From NCBI GenBank assembly GCA_027027675.1, contig JALVKT010000024.1, positions 1-43,023 on the forward strand: a stretch of 43,023 nt of DNA, in the 5' to 3' direction. The notes under the pieces were generated by a model. That model was not told the origin of the DNA. It ran no database searches and saw only the letters and a program-made list of their open reading frames with translations. Source of the stretch: Thermofilaceae archaeon (GTDB lineage Archaea > Thermoproteota > Thermoprotei > Thermofilales > Thermofilaceae). The position numbers and the translations under genes are program-made. Of this stretch, positions 7,513 through 17,106 are shown in pieces (within the stretch, counting starts at the first letter, position 1; the number at the start of each line of letters is the position of its first letter).

Positions 7513-8544
7513 GTGAAAGAGAAAGTGGGCAGCGTTGTAGGGCTGCTGGCCGAGACGGGAAGGAGGATAGACCCCGTGATGGAGAAGTACCTTTCGCGCA
7601 ATGTTGCGCCGGAGTTCAGGGACGCGGTGCTCTACCAGATCCGGATCGGTGGTAAACGGATTAGGCCTGCGTTAACAATGGTTTCCGCCACCGCAGCTGG
7701 CGGCAAGGAGGAGGACGCGTACCCGGCCGCTGCAGCTGTGGAGATCATACACAACTATTCCCTGGTCCTAGACGACATTATAGACCATAGTGAGCTTCGG
7801 CGGGGGCACCCCACTGTGTGGAAGAAGTACGGTATAAGCACGGCTATACTCGTGGCGGTCCACTACAGGGAGAGCGCGGCTGAGGCTCTAAACGACACTC
7901 CGGACCCCGTCGCGTTTAACGAGATAATGGCGTGGACTGTCAAGGAGCTTATTGAGGGTGAGAGGCTCGACATTTTAATGGAGCAGGCTGGGAGGGAGGA
8001 CGAGCCATACGTGGTGGCGAACCGGATCAGTGAAATGAGGCTTGAAGACTATTTGAGGATGGTTGAGAAGAAGACGGCGAGGCTTATAGAGACCTCGTGC
8101 AGGTTTGGCGGGATGTCCGTGGGCGCGCCTAAGCGTGTAGTAGAGGCTCTCTCCAGGTATGGGTACAACGTCGGCTTGGCGTTTCAGGTGGGGGATGACA
8201 TTATAGACCTGTTTGGGAAGCAGGAGAAGACGGGTAAAAGAGTTGGCCAGGACATTAAGGAGCACAAGCTTGGAAACGTTGTCGTGCTTCTGGCTCTCGA
8301 AGAGCTGAGGGGCACCCCTGAGGGGGAGGAGCTGGAGAGTATAATCAAGAAGCCCGTGATAAGCTGGGAGGAAGTGGGACGCGCGATGAAGATAATATCC
8401 TCTACCCATGCACGCGAGAAGGCTGAGGAGCTGCGCGACCGGTATGTGAGTGAGGCTTTGAAGGCTTTGGAGGAGCTTGGCGAGAGCGAGGCTAGGCGCC
8501 TGCTGGAGGGGCTCGCGGTGTTTATAAGAGAGAGGGAGTTCTAG
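7513..8544 (+). CDS. idsA: Geranylgeranyl diphosphate synthase (short-chain prenyltransferase)
   Basis: Type I trans-prenyltransferase that condenses IPP with allylic diphosphates to make the C20 precursor of archaeal membrane lipids. The first Asp-rich motif is DDIID (residues 88-92 of the track ORF, followed by HSELRRGHPT) and the second is GDDIIDLFGKQEKTGKR. The product-length rule uses the residue five positions before the first motif. Here it is Tyr83, an aromatic, as in archaeal GGPP synthases. The track starts at a TTG (7510) directly followed by a GTG, and I prefer the GTG. It is followed 28 bp later by isopentenyl phosphate kinase, so two isoprenoid genes form one unit. Confidence 0.92.
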   Translation: MKEKVGSVVGLLAETGRRIDPVMEKYLSRNVAPEFRDAVLYQIRIGGKRIRPALTMVSATAAGGKEEDAYPAAAAVEIIHNYSLVLDDIIDHSELRRGHPTVWKKYGISTAILVAVHYRESAAEALNDTPDPVAFNEIMAWTVKELIEGERLDILMEQAGREDEPYVVANRISEMRLEDYLRMVEKKTARLIETSCRFGGMSVGAPKRVVEALSRYGYNVGLAFQVGDDIIDLFGKQEKTGKRVGQDIKEHKLGNVVVLLALEELRGTPEGEELESIIKKPVISWEEVGRAMKIISSTHAREKAEELRDRYVSEALKALEELGESEARRLLEGLAVFIREREF

Positions 8545-8572
8545 CCTCCCTCCCGTTTTTGAGGTGTGCCGG

Positions 8573-9346
8573 GTGGGCCTCGCCGTATTGAAAATCGGTG
8601 GCTCCGTCATAACCGTGAAGTCGAGAAACTTCAGGGTGAACCGGCGGAACATGGATAGGATAGCCCGCTCTCTTTCCAGGCTTTACAGGGCTGGGTGGAA
8701 GTTTGTGATTGTTCATGGCGGCGGCTCTTTCGGCCACCCGGTCGCAGCCGCGTATGGGCTTTCAAAGGGTGGATTAGAGGGTAGGAAGCTTATCGGTTTT
8801 GCTGAGACCCGGTATTGGATGAGTGTTTTGAACCTAAAGTTTACGAGGCGCCTCTTGGATGCCGGTGTGCCAGCGTCTCCCCTGCAGACCTCTGCTGTAG
8901 CGTATAATAGGGATGGTGGTCTGTGCTGGGTTAACTCCAGCCTCGTGGCGGAGTATGTTACTCGGGGCGTCGTGCCCGTGCTTTACGGCGACGTGGTGCT
9001 CGACGTGCAGAGGGGTGCGTCAATTCTCTCCGGCGACGATCTCTCGGCGATGCTGGCTGTGAGGCTTAACGCCGAATCGCTTGTGTACGTTATGGGGGCC
9101 GGGGGAATATATGATAGGCCTCCCGGCTCGCCTGGGGCTAGGCTTATGGAGACCGTGGATCCTAGGAGTAAGCTTGTCCTCGGAGGCACTAGGGGGATAG
9201 ATGTTACGCAGGGTGTTAGGCGTAAACTGGATGCCGCGTTTTGGGCGGCGAGTAGGGGTGTGAGGGTTGCGGTGGGCGGCGTCGGCGTGGTTGAAGAGAT
9301 GGTTAGGGGTGAGGAGGGCGAGTATACACGTGTGGTGTGGCGTTAA
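8573..9346 (+). CDS. ipk: Isopentenyl phosphate kinase
   Basis: Amino-acid-kinase-fold enzyme that phosphorylates isopentenyl phosphate to IPP in the archaeal modified mevalonate pathway. Motifs are the N-terminal LKIGGSVIT, then VIVHGGGSFGHPVA with the His that marks IPK, and the C-terminal GTRGIDVTQGVRRKLDAA. The track begins at a GTG at 8564. A GAGGTG ribosome-binding site at 8561-8566 is better placed for the GTG at 8573, giving 257 residues. The upstream neighbour is GGPP synthase, which uses the IPP made here. Confidence 0.92.
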   Translation: MGLAVLKIGGSVITVKSRNFRVNRRNMDRIARSLSRLYRAGWKFVIVHGGGSFGHPVAAAYGLSKGGLEGRKLIGFAETRYWMSVLNLKFTRRLLDAGVPASPLQTSAVAYNRDGGLCWVNSSLVAEYVTRGVVPVLYGDVVLDVQRGASILSGDDLSAMLAVRLNAESLVYVMGAGGIYDRPPGSPGARLMETVDPRSKLVLGGTRGIDVTQGVRRKLDAAFWAASRGVRVAVGGVGVVEEMVRGEEGEYTRVVWR

Positions 9347-9387
9347 CGTTATCGCCTTGAACAGCGGTATTTGGGTGGTGGGAGAGA

Positions 9388-9801
9388 GTGAAGGTGTATT
9401 TTAAGGAGCTCACCTTTTCGACCGATAAGCGTTACCAGCTTGTAGACATAACCTACGAGGTAGAGAAGGCTGTTAGGGAAAGCGGCGTAAAGGACGGTCT
9501 CTGCCTTGTCTTCGCGCCCCACGCCACGGCAGCCATAGTGGCGAACGAGCATGAGGGCGGCCTCATGCAGGACATATTGAGGAAGATTCAGGAAGAGTTT
9601 CCCAGGGATGGGGGCTGGCTGCACAACAGGATAGATGATAACGCTGCCGCTCATCTCGGCTCAGCGTTTATCGGCGCGGACAGGGTGTTCCCCGTTAGAG
9701 GGGGCAGGCTTATACGTGGCACTTGGCAGAACATCTTTCTCGTCGAGATGGACGGGCCCCGATATAGGAGACGCGTGGTAATAGAGGTTATGGGCGAGTA
9801 G
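9388..9801 (+). CDS. YjbQ/UPF0047 family protein
   Basis: 137-residue protein of the YjbQ (UPF0047) family, a small trimeric beta-fold. Some members have been assigned weak thiamine-phosphate synthase activity, but the physiological role is unsettled. Family markers are FAPHATAAIVANEHE, LHNRIDDNAAAHLGSAFIG and the C-terminal GTWQNIFLVEMDGPRYRR. The His/Asn/Glu set in the first and the His in the second form the presumed active site. The start is a GTG with GGTGGGAGA just upstream. The GcvH-like gene begins 1 bp after its stop codon, so the two are cotranscribed. Confidence 0.88.
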   Translation: MKVYFKELTFSTDKRYQLVDITYEVEKAVRESGVKDGLCLVFAPHATAAIVANEHEGGLMQDILRKIQEEFPRDGGWLHNRIDDNAAAHLGSAFIGADRVFPVRGGRLIRGTWQNIFLVEMDGPRYRRRVVIEVMGE

Positions 9802-9802
9802 C

Positions 9803-10108
9803 GTGCCTGCGGGCTCACGGAGAGACGTGTGGGTGAGGGAAGAGGGGGAGGTGCTCAAAGTAGGCGTCACCCGCGCGCTCGTGGAGAGCTACAAGGAGTT
9901 CCTCTATGTGGAGTTTTTGAAAAAGCCGGGTGAGAGGTTCGCGGAGGGCGAGCCGCTCGTCGCCTTGGAGAGCCTGAAGAGCGTCTACGAAGTCGCCCTA
10001 CCCTTTGGAGGCGAGGTCGTAGCCGTAAACGAGGATGTCGAGAGGGATCCCTCGCTTATAAATGAGAATCCCGAGGAGACGTGGCTCCTCGCCGTGAAAA
10101 AGGCCTAG
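9803..10108 (+). CDS. GcvH-like lipoyl-domain protein
   Basis: 101-residue single-domain protein related to glycine cleavage H protein. Residues about 20-100 match the lipoyl hammerhead. The lipoylation loop is [10 protein letters not shown], with Lys59 as the carrier lysine, followed by [24 protein letters not shown], the usual H-protein continuation. It is shorter than bacterial GcvH (about 125-130 residues), mostly at the ends. No GcvP, GcvT or lipoate ligase lies in the window. It may be an H protein encoded away from its partners, or a lipoate carrier for another system such as sulfur metabolism. The stop codon is 0-4 bp from the convergent end of the acyl-CoA synthetase gene. Confidence 0.8.
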   Translation: MPAGSRRDVWVREEGEVLKVGVTRALVESYKEFLYVEFLKKPGERFAEGEPLVALESLKSVYEVALPFGGEVVAVNEDVERDPSLINENPEETWLLAVKKA

Positions 10109-12240
10109 TCCTTCTTTAAAACGATCTTTACATCGACCGCTAGTCCTCCCTTGCCCTTCTCGTATACGAAGAACGGGTTTATGTCGACGTCCTCTATTTC
10201 TGGCAGATCCATCATGAGCTGGGATACCTTGAGTAGCGTGTATATGACCGACTCGAGGTCTCCCGGCGGTTCTCCCCTGTAACCCTTGATGATCTTGTAG
10301 GCCTTAGTTTCCTCCACCATGTCATAGGCGTCTTCGAGGCTTAGAGGCGCCACGCGGAAACTGACGTCCCTGATGAGCTCCACGAGGATTCCTCCCGAGC
10401 CGAACATCACGAGGGGGCCGAAGATGGGGTCGCGGTGTGCGCCGATTATCATCTCACGTCCCTCCTCGGCCATGCGCCTCACCACTATTCCCTTTATCCT
10501 GGCGTTGGGCGCCTTCGCCTTCACGGAGTCCATTATTCTCGCGTAGGCGTCCCTGACCTCCTCGTCACTTCTAATGTTTATTATGATGCCTCCAACGTCG
10601 CTCTTGTGGAGTATGTCTGGAGACTCGACCTCGAGTACCACGGGGTAGCCCAGTTTTTTGGCGGCTTCCACGGCCTCTTCTGGCGTGTGCGTTAATACCC
10701 GCTTGAGGACCGGTATGCCGTAGTACTCGGCGAGCTGGGCTGCCTCGCTGGGCGTGAGCACGTGTCTATCCTCCTCTAGGACGCTTTGTATGAGGGCGCG
10801 CGCCGCCTGGACGTCGCGCTTTACGTCTATCATCGTTCTCTTGTCGAGCTTTTCACGCATCTTCACGTACCTATACAGTATGCCGAGGGCCGCCATGGCC
10901 TTTTCCGGCGACTCGTAGCATGGAACCCCGTTTTCTGTCAGCTTGGAGCATGCGCTGAGAACCTCTTCGCCCCCTATGAATGAAGCTATCACTGTCTTAC
11001 GGGAGCCGGTCTCCTTTATCGCCTCTAAGACCGCGTTTGCTATCTCCATAGGGTCTGTTATGGCCGTGTGGCAGTACAAGACGACTATTGCGTGAACCCT
11101 TTTGTCGAGAAGTAAGTCCTTCATTGCGCCGAGGTATCCGTCGTAGTCAGCCATCCCCGTCAGGTCTACGGGGTTGAAGACGCTCCCAAAGGGAGGCATG
11201 TGGCGTCGAAGCTTCTTAGCGAGATCCTCTGGGATGTCTATTAGCTTGACACCCCACTCCTCGGCTGCGTCCGTAGCCATTATTCCCGCTCCGCCCCCGT
11301 TTGTGAGTATCACGACGTTTTCTCCTTCGGGTAGGTGCGCCTTAGCGAAGGCTGTGGCCCAGTCGAATAGGTCTATAAACGTGGGGGCTCTAACGACGCC
11401 TGTCTGCTTGAAGGCCGCGTTATATGCGGCGTCGCTTCCCGCGAGGGTGCCGGTGTGGGACTTTATTGCTCCGAGGGTCCGCTTCGCCTTGCCGGCCTTT
11501 AGTATTATAATCGGCTTTTTACGCGAGACCGCGCGTGCCACTTGGAGGAAGCGGCGGCCATCCTCTATTCCTTCGAGGTATGCCGTTATGACTCGGGTAT
11601 ACGGGTCTCTCCCGAAAAACTCTATCAGGTCCACCTCGTTTATGTCCGCCTTGTTCCCTATGCTGACGAGGTCTGAGAGACCTATACCCTTGATCTTTGT
11701 CCATCCCACAAGGGCTATCCCGAGCGCCCCGCTCTGGGTTATGAAGGCTATTTCGCCGGGATTCGGCAGCGCCTGGCAGAAGCTCGCGTTTACTCCCTTC
11801 ACCGTGTCGCATATCCCCACTATGTTTGGGCCCAGTATGCGCATCCCATACTTTCTGGCTATTTCGACGAGCCTACGCTCAGCCTCGACATTCCCTATTT
11901 CCTTGAAACCGCTGGTTATGATCGCAGCGGCCTTTACGCCTTTCTTGCCGGCCTCTTCTAGTACGCGTGGAACTATAGGCGCGGGGACGACGATAACCGC
12001 TAGATCCACGGGTTCGGGGACGTCGAGTATTGTGGGGTATGCCTTTAGCCCGAGTATTTCTTTTGCACGCGGGTTTACGGGGAAAATCTTGTCTCGTGGG
12101 AAGCCTGAGTCGAGGAGGTTTTTTACCACCTGGTATCCTATCTTTTCCGGGTGGCGAGATGCGCCTATGACTGCGACGCTTTCAGGCCTGAGGAGTTTAA
12201 GTATGTGGTCTACCTGAACCAAATATTCCACCCAGGACAA
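10105..12240 (-). CDS. acdAB: ADP-forming acetate/acyl-CoA synthetase, fused alpha-beta
   Basis: 711-residue NDP-forming acyl-CoA synthetase that turns acyl-CoA, ADP and phosphate into acid, CoA and ATP. This is the ATP-forming step of peptide and sugar fermentation in hyperthermophiles. The alpha part (1-460) has the CoA-binding Rossmann domain ([17 protein letters not shown]) and the phosphohistidine His262 in [11 protein letters not shown]. The beta part (about 480-711) is an ATP-grasp domain starting [16 protein letters not shown]. In Thermococcales alpha and beta are separate genes; here they are fused. The track start is a TTG (12240). A TATA box at 12252-12260 is so close that a near-leaderless GTG at 12231 may be the real start. 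Confidence 0.92.
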   Translation of the reverse strand: MSWVEYLVQVDHILKLLRPESVAVIGASRHPEKIGYQVVKNLLDSGFPRDKIFPVNPRAKEILGLKAYPTILDVPEPVDLAVIVVPAPIVPRVLEEAGKKGVKAAAIITSGFKEIGNVEAERRLVEIARKYGMRILGPNIVGICDTVKGVNASFCQALPNPGEIAFITQSGALGIALVGWTKIKGIGLSDLVSIGNKADINEVDLIEFFGRDPYTRVITAYLEGIEDGRRFLQVARAVSRKKPIIILKAGKAKRTLGAIKSHTGTLAGSDAAYNAAFKQTGVVRAPTFIDLFDWATAFAKAHLPEGENVVILTNGGGAGIMATDAAEEWGVKLIDIPEDLAKKLRRHMPPFGSVFNPVDLTGMADYDGYLGAMKDLLLDKRVHAIVVLYCHTAITDPMEIANAVLEAIKETGSRKTVIASFIGGEEVLSACSKLTENGVPCYESPEKAMAALGILYRYVKMREKLDKRTMIDVKRDVQAARALIQSVLEEDRHVLTPSEAAQLAEYYGIPVLKRVLTHTPEEAVEAAKKLGYPVVLEVESPDILHKSDVGGIIINIRSDEEVRDAYARIMDSVKAKAPNARIKGIVVRRMAEEGREMIIGAHRDPIFGPLVMFGSGGILVELIRDVSFRVAPLSLEDAYDMVEETKAYKIIKGYRGEPPGDLESVIYTLLKVSQLMMDLPEIEDVDINPFFVYEKGKGGLAVDVKIVLKKD

Positions 12241-12251
12241 AGAGTGCGTGT

Positions 12252-12260
12252 GGATATATC
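12252..12260 (-). promoter_or_regulatory. TATA box upstream of acdAB
   Basis: The minus strand reads AAAATGATATATCCACACG. The centre of the box is about 25-27 bp from the in-frame GTG at 12231, so this promoter predicts a nearly leaderless mRNA. Confidence 0.5.
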
Positions 12261-12319
12261 ATTTTTAGCCGGCAAAAAACGCGCTTAATAATAATCAATA
12301 ATTTGGGTAATCTCGACGT

Positions 12320-13372
12320 TTATTTGCAGAGCCTCTTTTCCAGCTTGCCTTCTTTTGTCCTGCAGAACTTCGCCCTTATCGTGAGTAGGGGCCTCTCTGG
12401 GATTATGCCTTCCGGCCTGTACATCAGCACTAGGAGGAGTATTACGCCGAAGAAGAGCATTGCAGCGTAGTTTATGTCGAAGGGTAGTATGATGTAGTGC
12501 TTTAGCAGCGCCAGCGTCCTGTCCAGGAAGATGTACACTGCCACGCCGACCAGCGTGCCGTAGGGGTTTCCGCTGCCGCCCAGCACGACCATGAGCACAA
12601 CGAGGAAGGTCTTTAGCGGGTTAAAGTCGTCGGCGAGCACGGATCCCATGTAGTAGGCGTAGATTACGCCGGCCACTGCCGCCATGGCTGAGCCTAAGGC
12701 CAGGACTTTCATCCTGTACTTGACGATGTCTTTTCCTAGCGTGGCCGCTGCTAGTTCCTCGTCACGTATAGCTCTTAGCGCGCGGCCGAAAGGTGAGGTG
12801 GAGAGCCTGTATAGTATGAGCCACGAGGCTGCGGCGAATGAGAGGGAAAGTGCGATGTAGCCCGCCTCCTTTGTGCCCGGCGGCATCCAGGCGAGTATGT
12901 CTGGCACTCCGACGCCCATTGTGCCGCCTATAAAGGGGTCATAGTTTCTCCCGAATATGCGGAAGAGCTCGCCAGCAGCTATCAGCGTGATTGCCAGGTA
13001 GTCCTCTCTCAGCCTGATGGCTGGGTAGGAGGCAACTATGCCCAGTATTGCGCCGAAAACCGCGGCCACAACGAGGGTTACGGCGAAGACTAGGAGTGCC
13101 TGTAGAGGATGAGTGGCGAAGTAGTTGCTTACGGCTGTGCTGTAGAGTATGCTCTTCGTCTTGAATTCTCCCTGCCACTGTATCCCTGCAAGCCAGGTGC
13201 CCAAGCGGACGGCGAGCGCGCCGACGGCGAAGGCCCCCGCCGCGAAGAACATAACCTTTCCGAAGTTCGGTATGCCTAGCTCGCCGTACTCTAGCTCCAT
13301 GCTGGCGGAGAGTATGAGGAACACTCCATACATCGTCCCTATATCGACTAGGAGGAGGAACAGGTTTATCAT
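12320..13372 (-). CDS. livM: Branched-chain amino-acid ABC transporter permease LivM
   Basis: 350-residue polytopic membrane permease of the LivM family. Many hydrophobic helices are visible. The family-specific regions are IRLREDYLAITLIAAGELFR and the coupling loop SPFGRALRAIRDEELAAATLGKD, which contacts the ATPase. It is the last gene of a five-gene operon (livK-livG-livF-livH-livM) and begins 2 bp after livH. Two extra segments (about 60-90) break the usual first loop. The C-terminus is basic (KLEKRLCK). The substrate range of such systems is broad, covering branched-chain amino acids, amides or urea, and is not decided by the permease. Confidence 0.92.
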   Translation of the reverse strand: MINLFLLLVDIGTMYGVFLILSASMELEYGELGIPNFGKVMFFAAGAFAVGALAVRLGTWLAGIQWQGEFKTKSILYSTAVSNYFATHPLQALLVFAVTLVVAAVFGAILGIVASYPAIRLREDYLAITLIAAGELFRIFGRNYDPFIGGTMGVGVPDILAWMPPGTKEAGYIALSLSFAAASWLILYRLSTSPFGRALRAIRDEELAAATLGKDIVKYRMKVLALGSAMAAVAGVIYAYYMGSVLADDFNPLKTFLVVLMVVLGGSGNPYGTLVGVAVYIFLDRTLALLKHYIILPFDINYAAMLFFGVILLLVLMYRPEGIIPERPLLTIRAKFCRTKEGKLEKRLCK

Positions 13373-13374
13373 AC

Positions 13375-14286
13375 CTAATCACCTCGGGACCAGAGGCTTG
13401 CAATTCCCTGCGGGAGCAGGAGGAGGGTTATGATTAGGATCGTGAAGGGTATCGCCGGCCTGTAGGCCGTGCTGAGGTTTATGGGTGGCTGTGAGAGGAG
13501 GTATGTGCCCAGTATCTCGGAGAAGCCTACGATGTAGCCCCCCACGACGGCCCCCGAGAGGCTGTTTATGCCTCCAAGTATGGACGCGGCGAATATGGGG
13601 AGCAGTATTATGAACCCTAGGTCTGGGGACGTTGGTATCCTGAAGGGGAGGAAGAAGCCTGCGATGCCTGCGAAGCCGCCGGCTAGGAACCAGCTTGTGG
13701 CGTATACTTTTTCAACGTTTATGCCTAGGACTTCCGCGAGGGCCGGGTTCTCTATCGCCGCTCTCATGGCTACTCCGAACTTCGTCTTCATGAGTAGGAT
13801 GTAGAGGAGCGCTAGCAGGGCTATGACTGAGAGGGAGGACACGAGTACTAGGCCCCTCACCTGTACGCCTAATATGTTGGCTGTGAAGTCGTTGAATATG
13901 AACGCCCTGGAGTATACCTTGAAGTTGAACTTTAGGAGGTCGGCGTATATCTGCAGGAGGGCCCTTGTGGCTATGTCGATTGCCATCGAGGCTATCATAA
14001 GCATGACGAAGTTTGCGCCGCGTCTCCTGAGGGGGCTGTAGATTAAGAGGTAGCACAGCACGGCGTAGATCCCGCCGAAGAGGAATGCTAGGGGCATTGT
14101 GAGGTATGTGGCTAGCCCCGCTATTACGATGAAGGTGTATGCGCCGTAGACCCCTATTATCGCTAGGTCGCCGTGCGCGAAGTTCGCCACCTTGAGGGTC
14201 ATTATCGTCAGTGTTAAGCTGAGCGAGAGCAAGGCTAGCATGTTGCTGTAAACCAGCGCGTCCAACAGGATGTTCGGGTCTATCAT
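13375..14286 (-). CDS. livH: Branched-chain amino-acid ABC transporter permease LivH
   Basis: 303-residue polytopic permease of the LivH family. Signatures are VANFAHGDLAIIGVYGAY near the N-terminus, the ATPase-coupling loop TKFGVAMRAAIENPALAEVLGIN and GGINSLSGAVVGGYIVG near the C-terminus. Length and helix pattern are typical. It lies 2 bp from both livF upstream and livM downstream, so the three are tightly coupled. It works as a heterodimer with LivM in the cytoplasmic membrane. Confidence 0.93.
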   Translation of the reverse strand: MIDPNILLDALVYSNMLALLSLSLTLTIMTLKVANFAHGDLAIIGVYGAYTFIVIAGLATYLTMPLAFLFGGIYAVLCYLLIYSPLRRRGANFVMLMIASMAIDIATRALLQIYADLLKFNFKVYSRAFIFNDFTANILGVQVRGLVLVSSLSVIALLALLYILLMKTKFGVAMRAAIENPALAEVLGINVEKVYATSWFLAGGFAGIAGFFLPFRIPTSPDLGFIILLPIFAASILGGINSLSGAVVGGYIVGFSEILGTYLLSQPPINLSTAYRPAIPFTILIITLLLLPQGIASLWSRGD

Positions 14287-14288
14287 GG

Positions 14289-15005
14289 CTAGTCACGCAG
14301 GCCTAGATACATTGAGGCGAGATCCTCGTGGGTTAGGAGCTCGTCCGCGGGGCCGAGGAACTTCACGGTTCCCGTGACAAGCAGCATTGCCCTGTCGCCT
14401 AGCTCCAGCGCCTTCTTCGCGTTTTGCTCCACGAGAACCACTGTGAGCCCGTACTCCGTCTTCAGCTTCACTATCCTGTCAAATATGAGGTCGGCCATCT
14501 TGGGTGAAAGTGCGGCGGTGGGCTCGTCAAACATCACTGTGTTAGGCTCCTTAATCATATTCATCGCGAAAGCCACCATTTGCCTCTCACCCCCACTCAG
14601 GGTTCGAACCTTCCTATCCATAAACCCCCTAATCTCGGGTAGAAACTCGAGGACTTTCTCAAGCCTTCTCTCAAGCTCGTCCCTGTCGAGGAAATAACCT
14701 GCCAGGAGGATGTTTTCCCTAACACTAAGGTTTTCAAACGTGTTATTTAGCTGCGGATGATACGCCAAGCCCTTCTTCGACCTTTCATGGGGCGGCAGCT
14801 TCGTAACGTCTTCCCCGTTAAACAGTATCTTGCCGCCCATAATCGTGGCGAGGCCGAAAAGGCCCTTTAGCAGAGTGCTCTTCCCGCTACCGTTAGGCCC
14901 AACTATTACGAAAAGCTCGTTCTTCTCAACCTTGAATGTTACGCCGTGGAGTATTTCCAGCTTCCCATAGCCCACCTTCAAGTTTTCAACGTCGAACACC
15001 GCCAT
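14289..15005 (-). CDS. livF: Branched-chain amino-acid ABC transporter ATPase LivF
   Basis: ABC ATPase with Walker A GPNGSGKST, signature LSGGERQM and Walker B TVMFDEP. The start at 15005 (MAVFDVENLKVGYG) gives 238 residues, the LivF length. The ORF's extra nine N-terminal codons would overlap livG and are not conserved in the family. The C-terminal region with VEQNAKKALELGDRAMLL is LivF-like. It follows livG by 1 bp. Confidence 0.94.
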   Translation of the reverse strand: MAVFDVENLKVGYGKLEILHGVTFKVEKNELFVIVGPNGSGKSTLLKGLFGLATIMGGKILFNGEDVTKLPPHERSKKGLAYHPQLNNTFENLSVRENILLAGYFLDRDELERRLEKVLEFLPEIRGFMDRKVRTLSGGERQMVAFAMNMIKEPNTVMFDEPTAALSPKMADLIFDRIVKLKTEYGLTVVLVEQNAKKALELGDRAMLLVTGTVKFLGPADELLTHEDLASMYLGLRD

Positions 15006-15006
15006 C

Positions 15007-15771
15007 TCAATCACCGAGATATGCCTCCACAACCTTGGGGTCGCTCATGACCTCCTCGGGCGTACCATGAGAGATCACCCTGCCCTGGTGCATCGCGTAA
15101 ACCCTGTCCACGTATTGCAGCGTTATGTCAAGCCTGTGCTCCACTATGAGAAAGGTGAGGCCTATTTCGTCCCTGAGCTTCACGATGTGCGACATGATGT
15201 CGTGCGCCAGCGTCGGGTTTACACCGGCCACGGGCTCGTCTAAGAGAAGTAGGCTTGGCTCGCTCATCAGCGCCCTCCCCATTTCGAGAAGCTTCATCTG
15301 CCCCCCGCTAAGCTGGTCGGCGCGCGTATCCCATAGATGATCTATGTTTAACAGTTCAAGGATACGGAAAGCCTTCTCTATTAGCTCTTCTTCTTTTTTA
15401 GCCCAGTCCGTGGAGAGAAGTATCTTAGCAGCGCTCGTGTCAAGGCCGGCTCTTGAGGCTACGAGAAGGTTTTCGAGAACGCTTAGAGAGCGAAAAGGCT
15501 TTGGAACCTGGAAGGTCCTAACGATCCCCCTTCTGTACCGTTCGTGGGGGGGAAGATACGTGATGTCCTCATCCCTATATAGAACCTTCCCACCGTCAGG
15601 CCTGAGGGCGCCGCCAACCACGTTTATCAAGGTTGTCTTGCCGCTCCCGTTAGGCCCTATCAGCATTGTGACCTTTGCAGGCTCTACTTCTATGGAAACG
15701 CCGTCGAGGGCCTTAACGCCCCCAAAGTGCTTCTCTAGGTCTACTGTCCTGAGTAGGGGGTCATCCACCAT
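15007..15771 (-). CDS. livG: Branched-chain amino-acid ABC transporter ATPase LivG
   Basis: 254-residue ABC ATPase. Walker A is GPNGSGKTT, the signature LSGGQMKL and Walker B LLLLDEP, followed by VAGVNP as in LivG (livF has TAALSP). The segment GIVRTFQVPKPFRSLSVLENL is the typical LivG Q-loop region. It pairs with LivF as the energy-coupling heterodimer. The 57-bp gap to livK contains both a T-run and TATA-like sequence, so livGFHM may also be transcribed separately from livK. Confidence 0.94.
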   Translation of the reverse strand: MVDDPLLRTVDLEKHFGGVKALDGVSIEVEPAKVTMLIGPNGSGKTTLINVVGGALRPDGGKVLYRDEDITYLPPHERYRRGIVRTFQVPKPFRSLSVLENLLVASRAGLDTSAAKILLSTDWAKKEEELIEKAFRILELLNIDHLWDTRADQLSGGQMKLLEMGRALMSEPSLLLLDEPVAGVNPTLAHDIMSHIVKLRDEIGLTFLIVEHRLDITLQYVDRVYAMHQGRVISHGTPEEVMSDPKVVEAYLGD

Positions 15772-15828
15772 GCTTAGACACCGAAATAAATAAGAGACTT
15801 AAATTTATCCCAGTAAAAAATGTAGTTT
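15772..15828 (-). promoter_or_regulatory. livK/livG spacer: partial terminator and possible internal promoter
   Basis: Reading leftward from the livK stop codon there is an oligo-T run (CATTTTTTACTGGG) followed by AT-rich GATAAATTTAAGTC and CTTATTTATTTCGG. Binding proteins are often made in excess over their transporter, and a leaky terminator at this point would do that. Inferred from sequence only. Confidence 0.4.
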
Positions 15829-17088
15829 TTACGCTTTTCCAAAGAAGGTCACTGAATCGCTGAGCGCGCTGTAGCTGCCCACGAGCTTCCACTCGAACCC
15901 TTTATCGGTCTTTACTATCTGCCATATGGCGTAGTCGCCGCCAGCCCTGTCGCCGTTCTCGTCGAGCATAGTGTTGCCGCTGACTCCGAAGTAGTGCGCC
16001 GCCACTGTTGGAAGTATCTTGGCTATAGTAGCGCCATCATCGGTTCCAGCAGTCATCACTGAGAGCGCCGCCAGCCAGACAGCGTCGTATGCGTTCATGC
16101 TGTAAGCGTCGGGCATCTCGCCGGTCTGAGCCTTGAACTCCTGGATGAACTTCTCCTGGAGCGGGTTCTTGGCTGGCTGGAAGATCGTGGAGAGTATGCC
16201 TCCCAGCTTTACAGCCTCCGCGCCTACCTGGTCTTTAATCTTGGATGAAAGCGCTGTGCCGTCGGTGCCGAACCAGAGGGTGCTGGAGAGGGTTGCGTCC
16301 TGAGCGGCCAGCTTGATGATCTGTATACCGTCGTCCTCGAAGGATATCATGAGCACAGCTGTACCGCTACCCATGCTCTTAACGATTGATGAGAGCTTAG
16401 CTACTTCTCCGCTTAGGTCTTTAGCGTTGGGGTCGTACTTGACGCCCTGAACCTGGCCTCCCATGGCGGTGAATCTTTCCTTGAAAGCCTCGAAGAGGCC
16501 TACTCCCCACGCGTCTCCCCTGTATATAGCGGCCACTTTCTTGAAGCCCTTGGTTGCGATGAGCTTCGCTAGGGCCTTGGACTGGAAGTTGTCTGTTGGC
16601 ACAACCCTGAACACGAAGTCGTTTGGTATGGCGAGGGAGGGGGCGGTGGAGGACTGGCTAATGATAACTATCTTGTTGCTGTCGGCGAAGTTCTTTATGC
16701 CGGAGAGGACGCCGCTGGCCATGGGCCCAATTACTATTTTGACGTTCTGGGCTGCGAGAGACTGGAGCCTTGACAGGGCGACCTGCTTGTCGAGCTGGTC
16801 GTCCTCTATGAGAGCTTTAAACCGGAACTTTGAGCCGCTTTTTGCGGCGAACTCGTTGACGTCCTTTATGGCCATCTTGATCGCTATTTCGTTTTTCTTG
16901 GCGAAGGATGAGAGGGGCCCGGTGAGGGGGAGGAGGGCTCCGATTGGGATCTCTATGGTTTTCTGTCCTCCTGCCTGCTGGGCGGTCTGCGCGGGCATTG
17001 TGGTGAGGGCGGCCGCGTAGCCGCCAATGGCGCCGATAATTATGCCGATAATTAGTAGGGCTAAAGCTTCTTTAGTTATAGCCGGCAT
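15829..17088 (-). CDS. livK: Branched-chain amino-acid-type ABC transporter substrate-binding protein
   Basis: Extracytoplasmic Leu/Ile/Val-type binding protein (periplasmic-binding fold type I). After MPAITKEA comes a hydrophobic signal or anchor (about 20 residues, ALLIIGIIIGAIGGYAAAL), then a Q/T/A-rich linker and the binding domain starting IPIGALLPLTGPLSSF. IVIGPMASGVLSGI and VAAIYRGDAWGVGL are family-typical. I use the ATG at 17088 (419 residues), not the TTG at 17106. A TATA box at 17111-17123 predicts transcription starting near 17091, downstream of that TTG. It is the first gene of the liv operon. Confidence 0.92.
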   Translation of the reverse strand: MPAITKEALALLIIGIIIGAIGGYAAALTTMPAQTAQQAGGQKTIEIPIGALLPLTGPLSSFAKKNEIAIKMAIKDVNEFAAKSGSKFRFKALIEDDQLDKQVALSRLQSLAAQNVKIVIGPMASGVLSGIKNFADSNKIVIISQSSTAPSLAIPNDFVFRVVPTDNFQSKALAKLIATKGFKKVAAIYRGDAWGVGLFEAFKERFTAMGGQVQGVKYDPNAKDLSGEVAKLSSIVKSMGSGTAVLMISFEDDGIQIIKLAAQDATLSSTLWFGTDGTALSSKIKDQVGAEAVKLGGILSTIFQPAKNPLQEKFIQEFKAQTGEMPDAYSMNAYDAVWLAALSVMTAGTDDGATIAKILPTVAAHYFGVSGNTMLDENGDRAGGDYAIWQIVKTDKGFEWKLVGSYSALSDSVTFFGKA

Positions 17089-17106
17089 ACGGCTAAGCTC
17101 ATTCAA

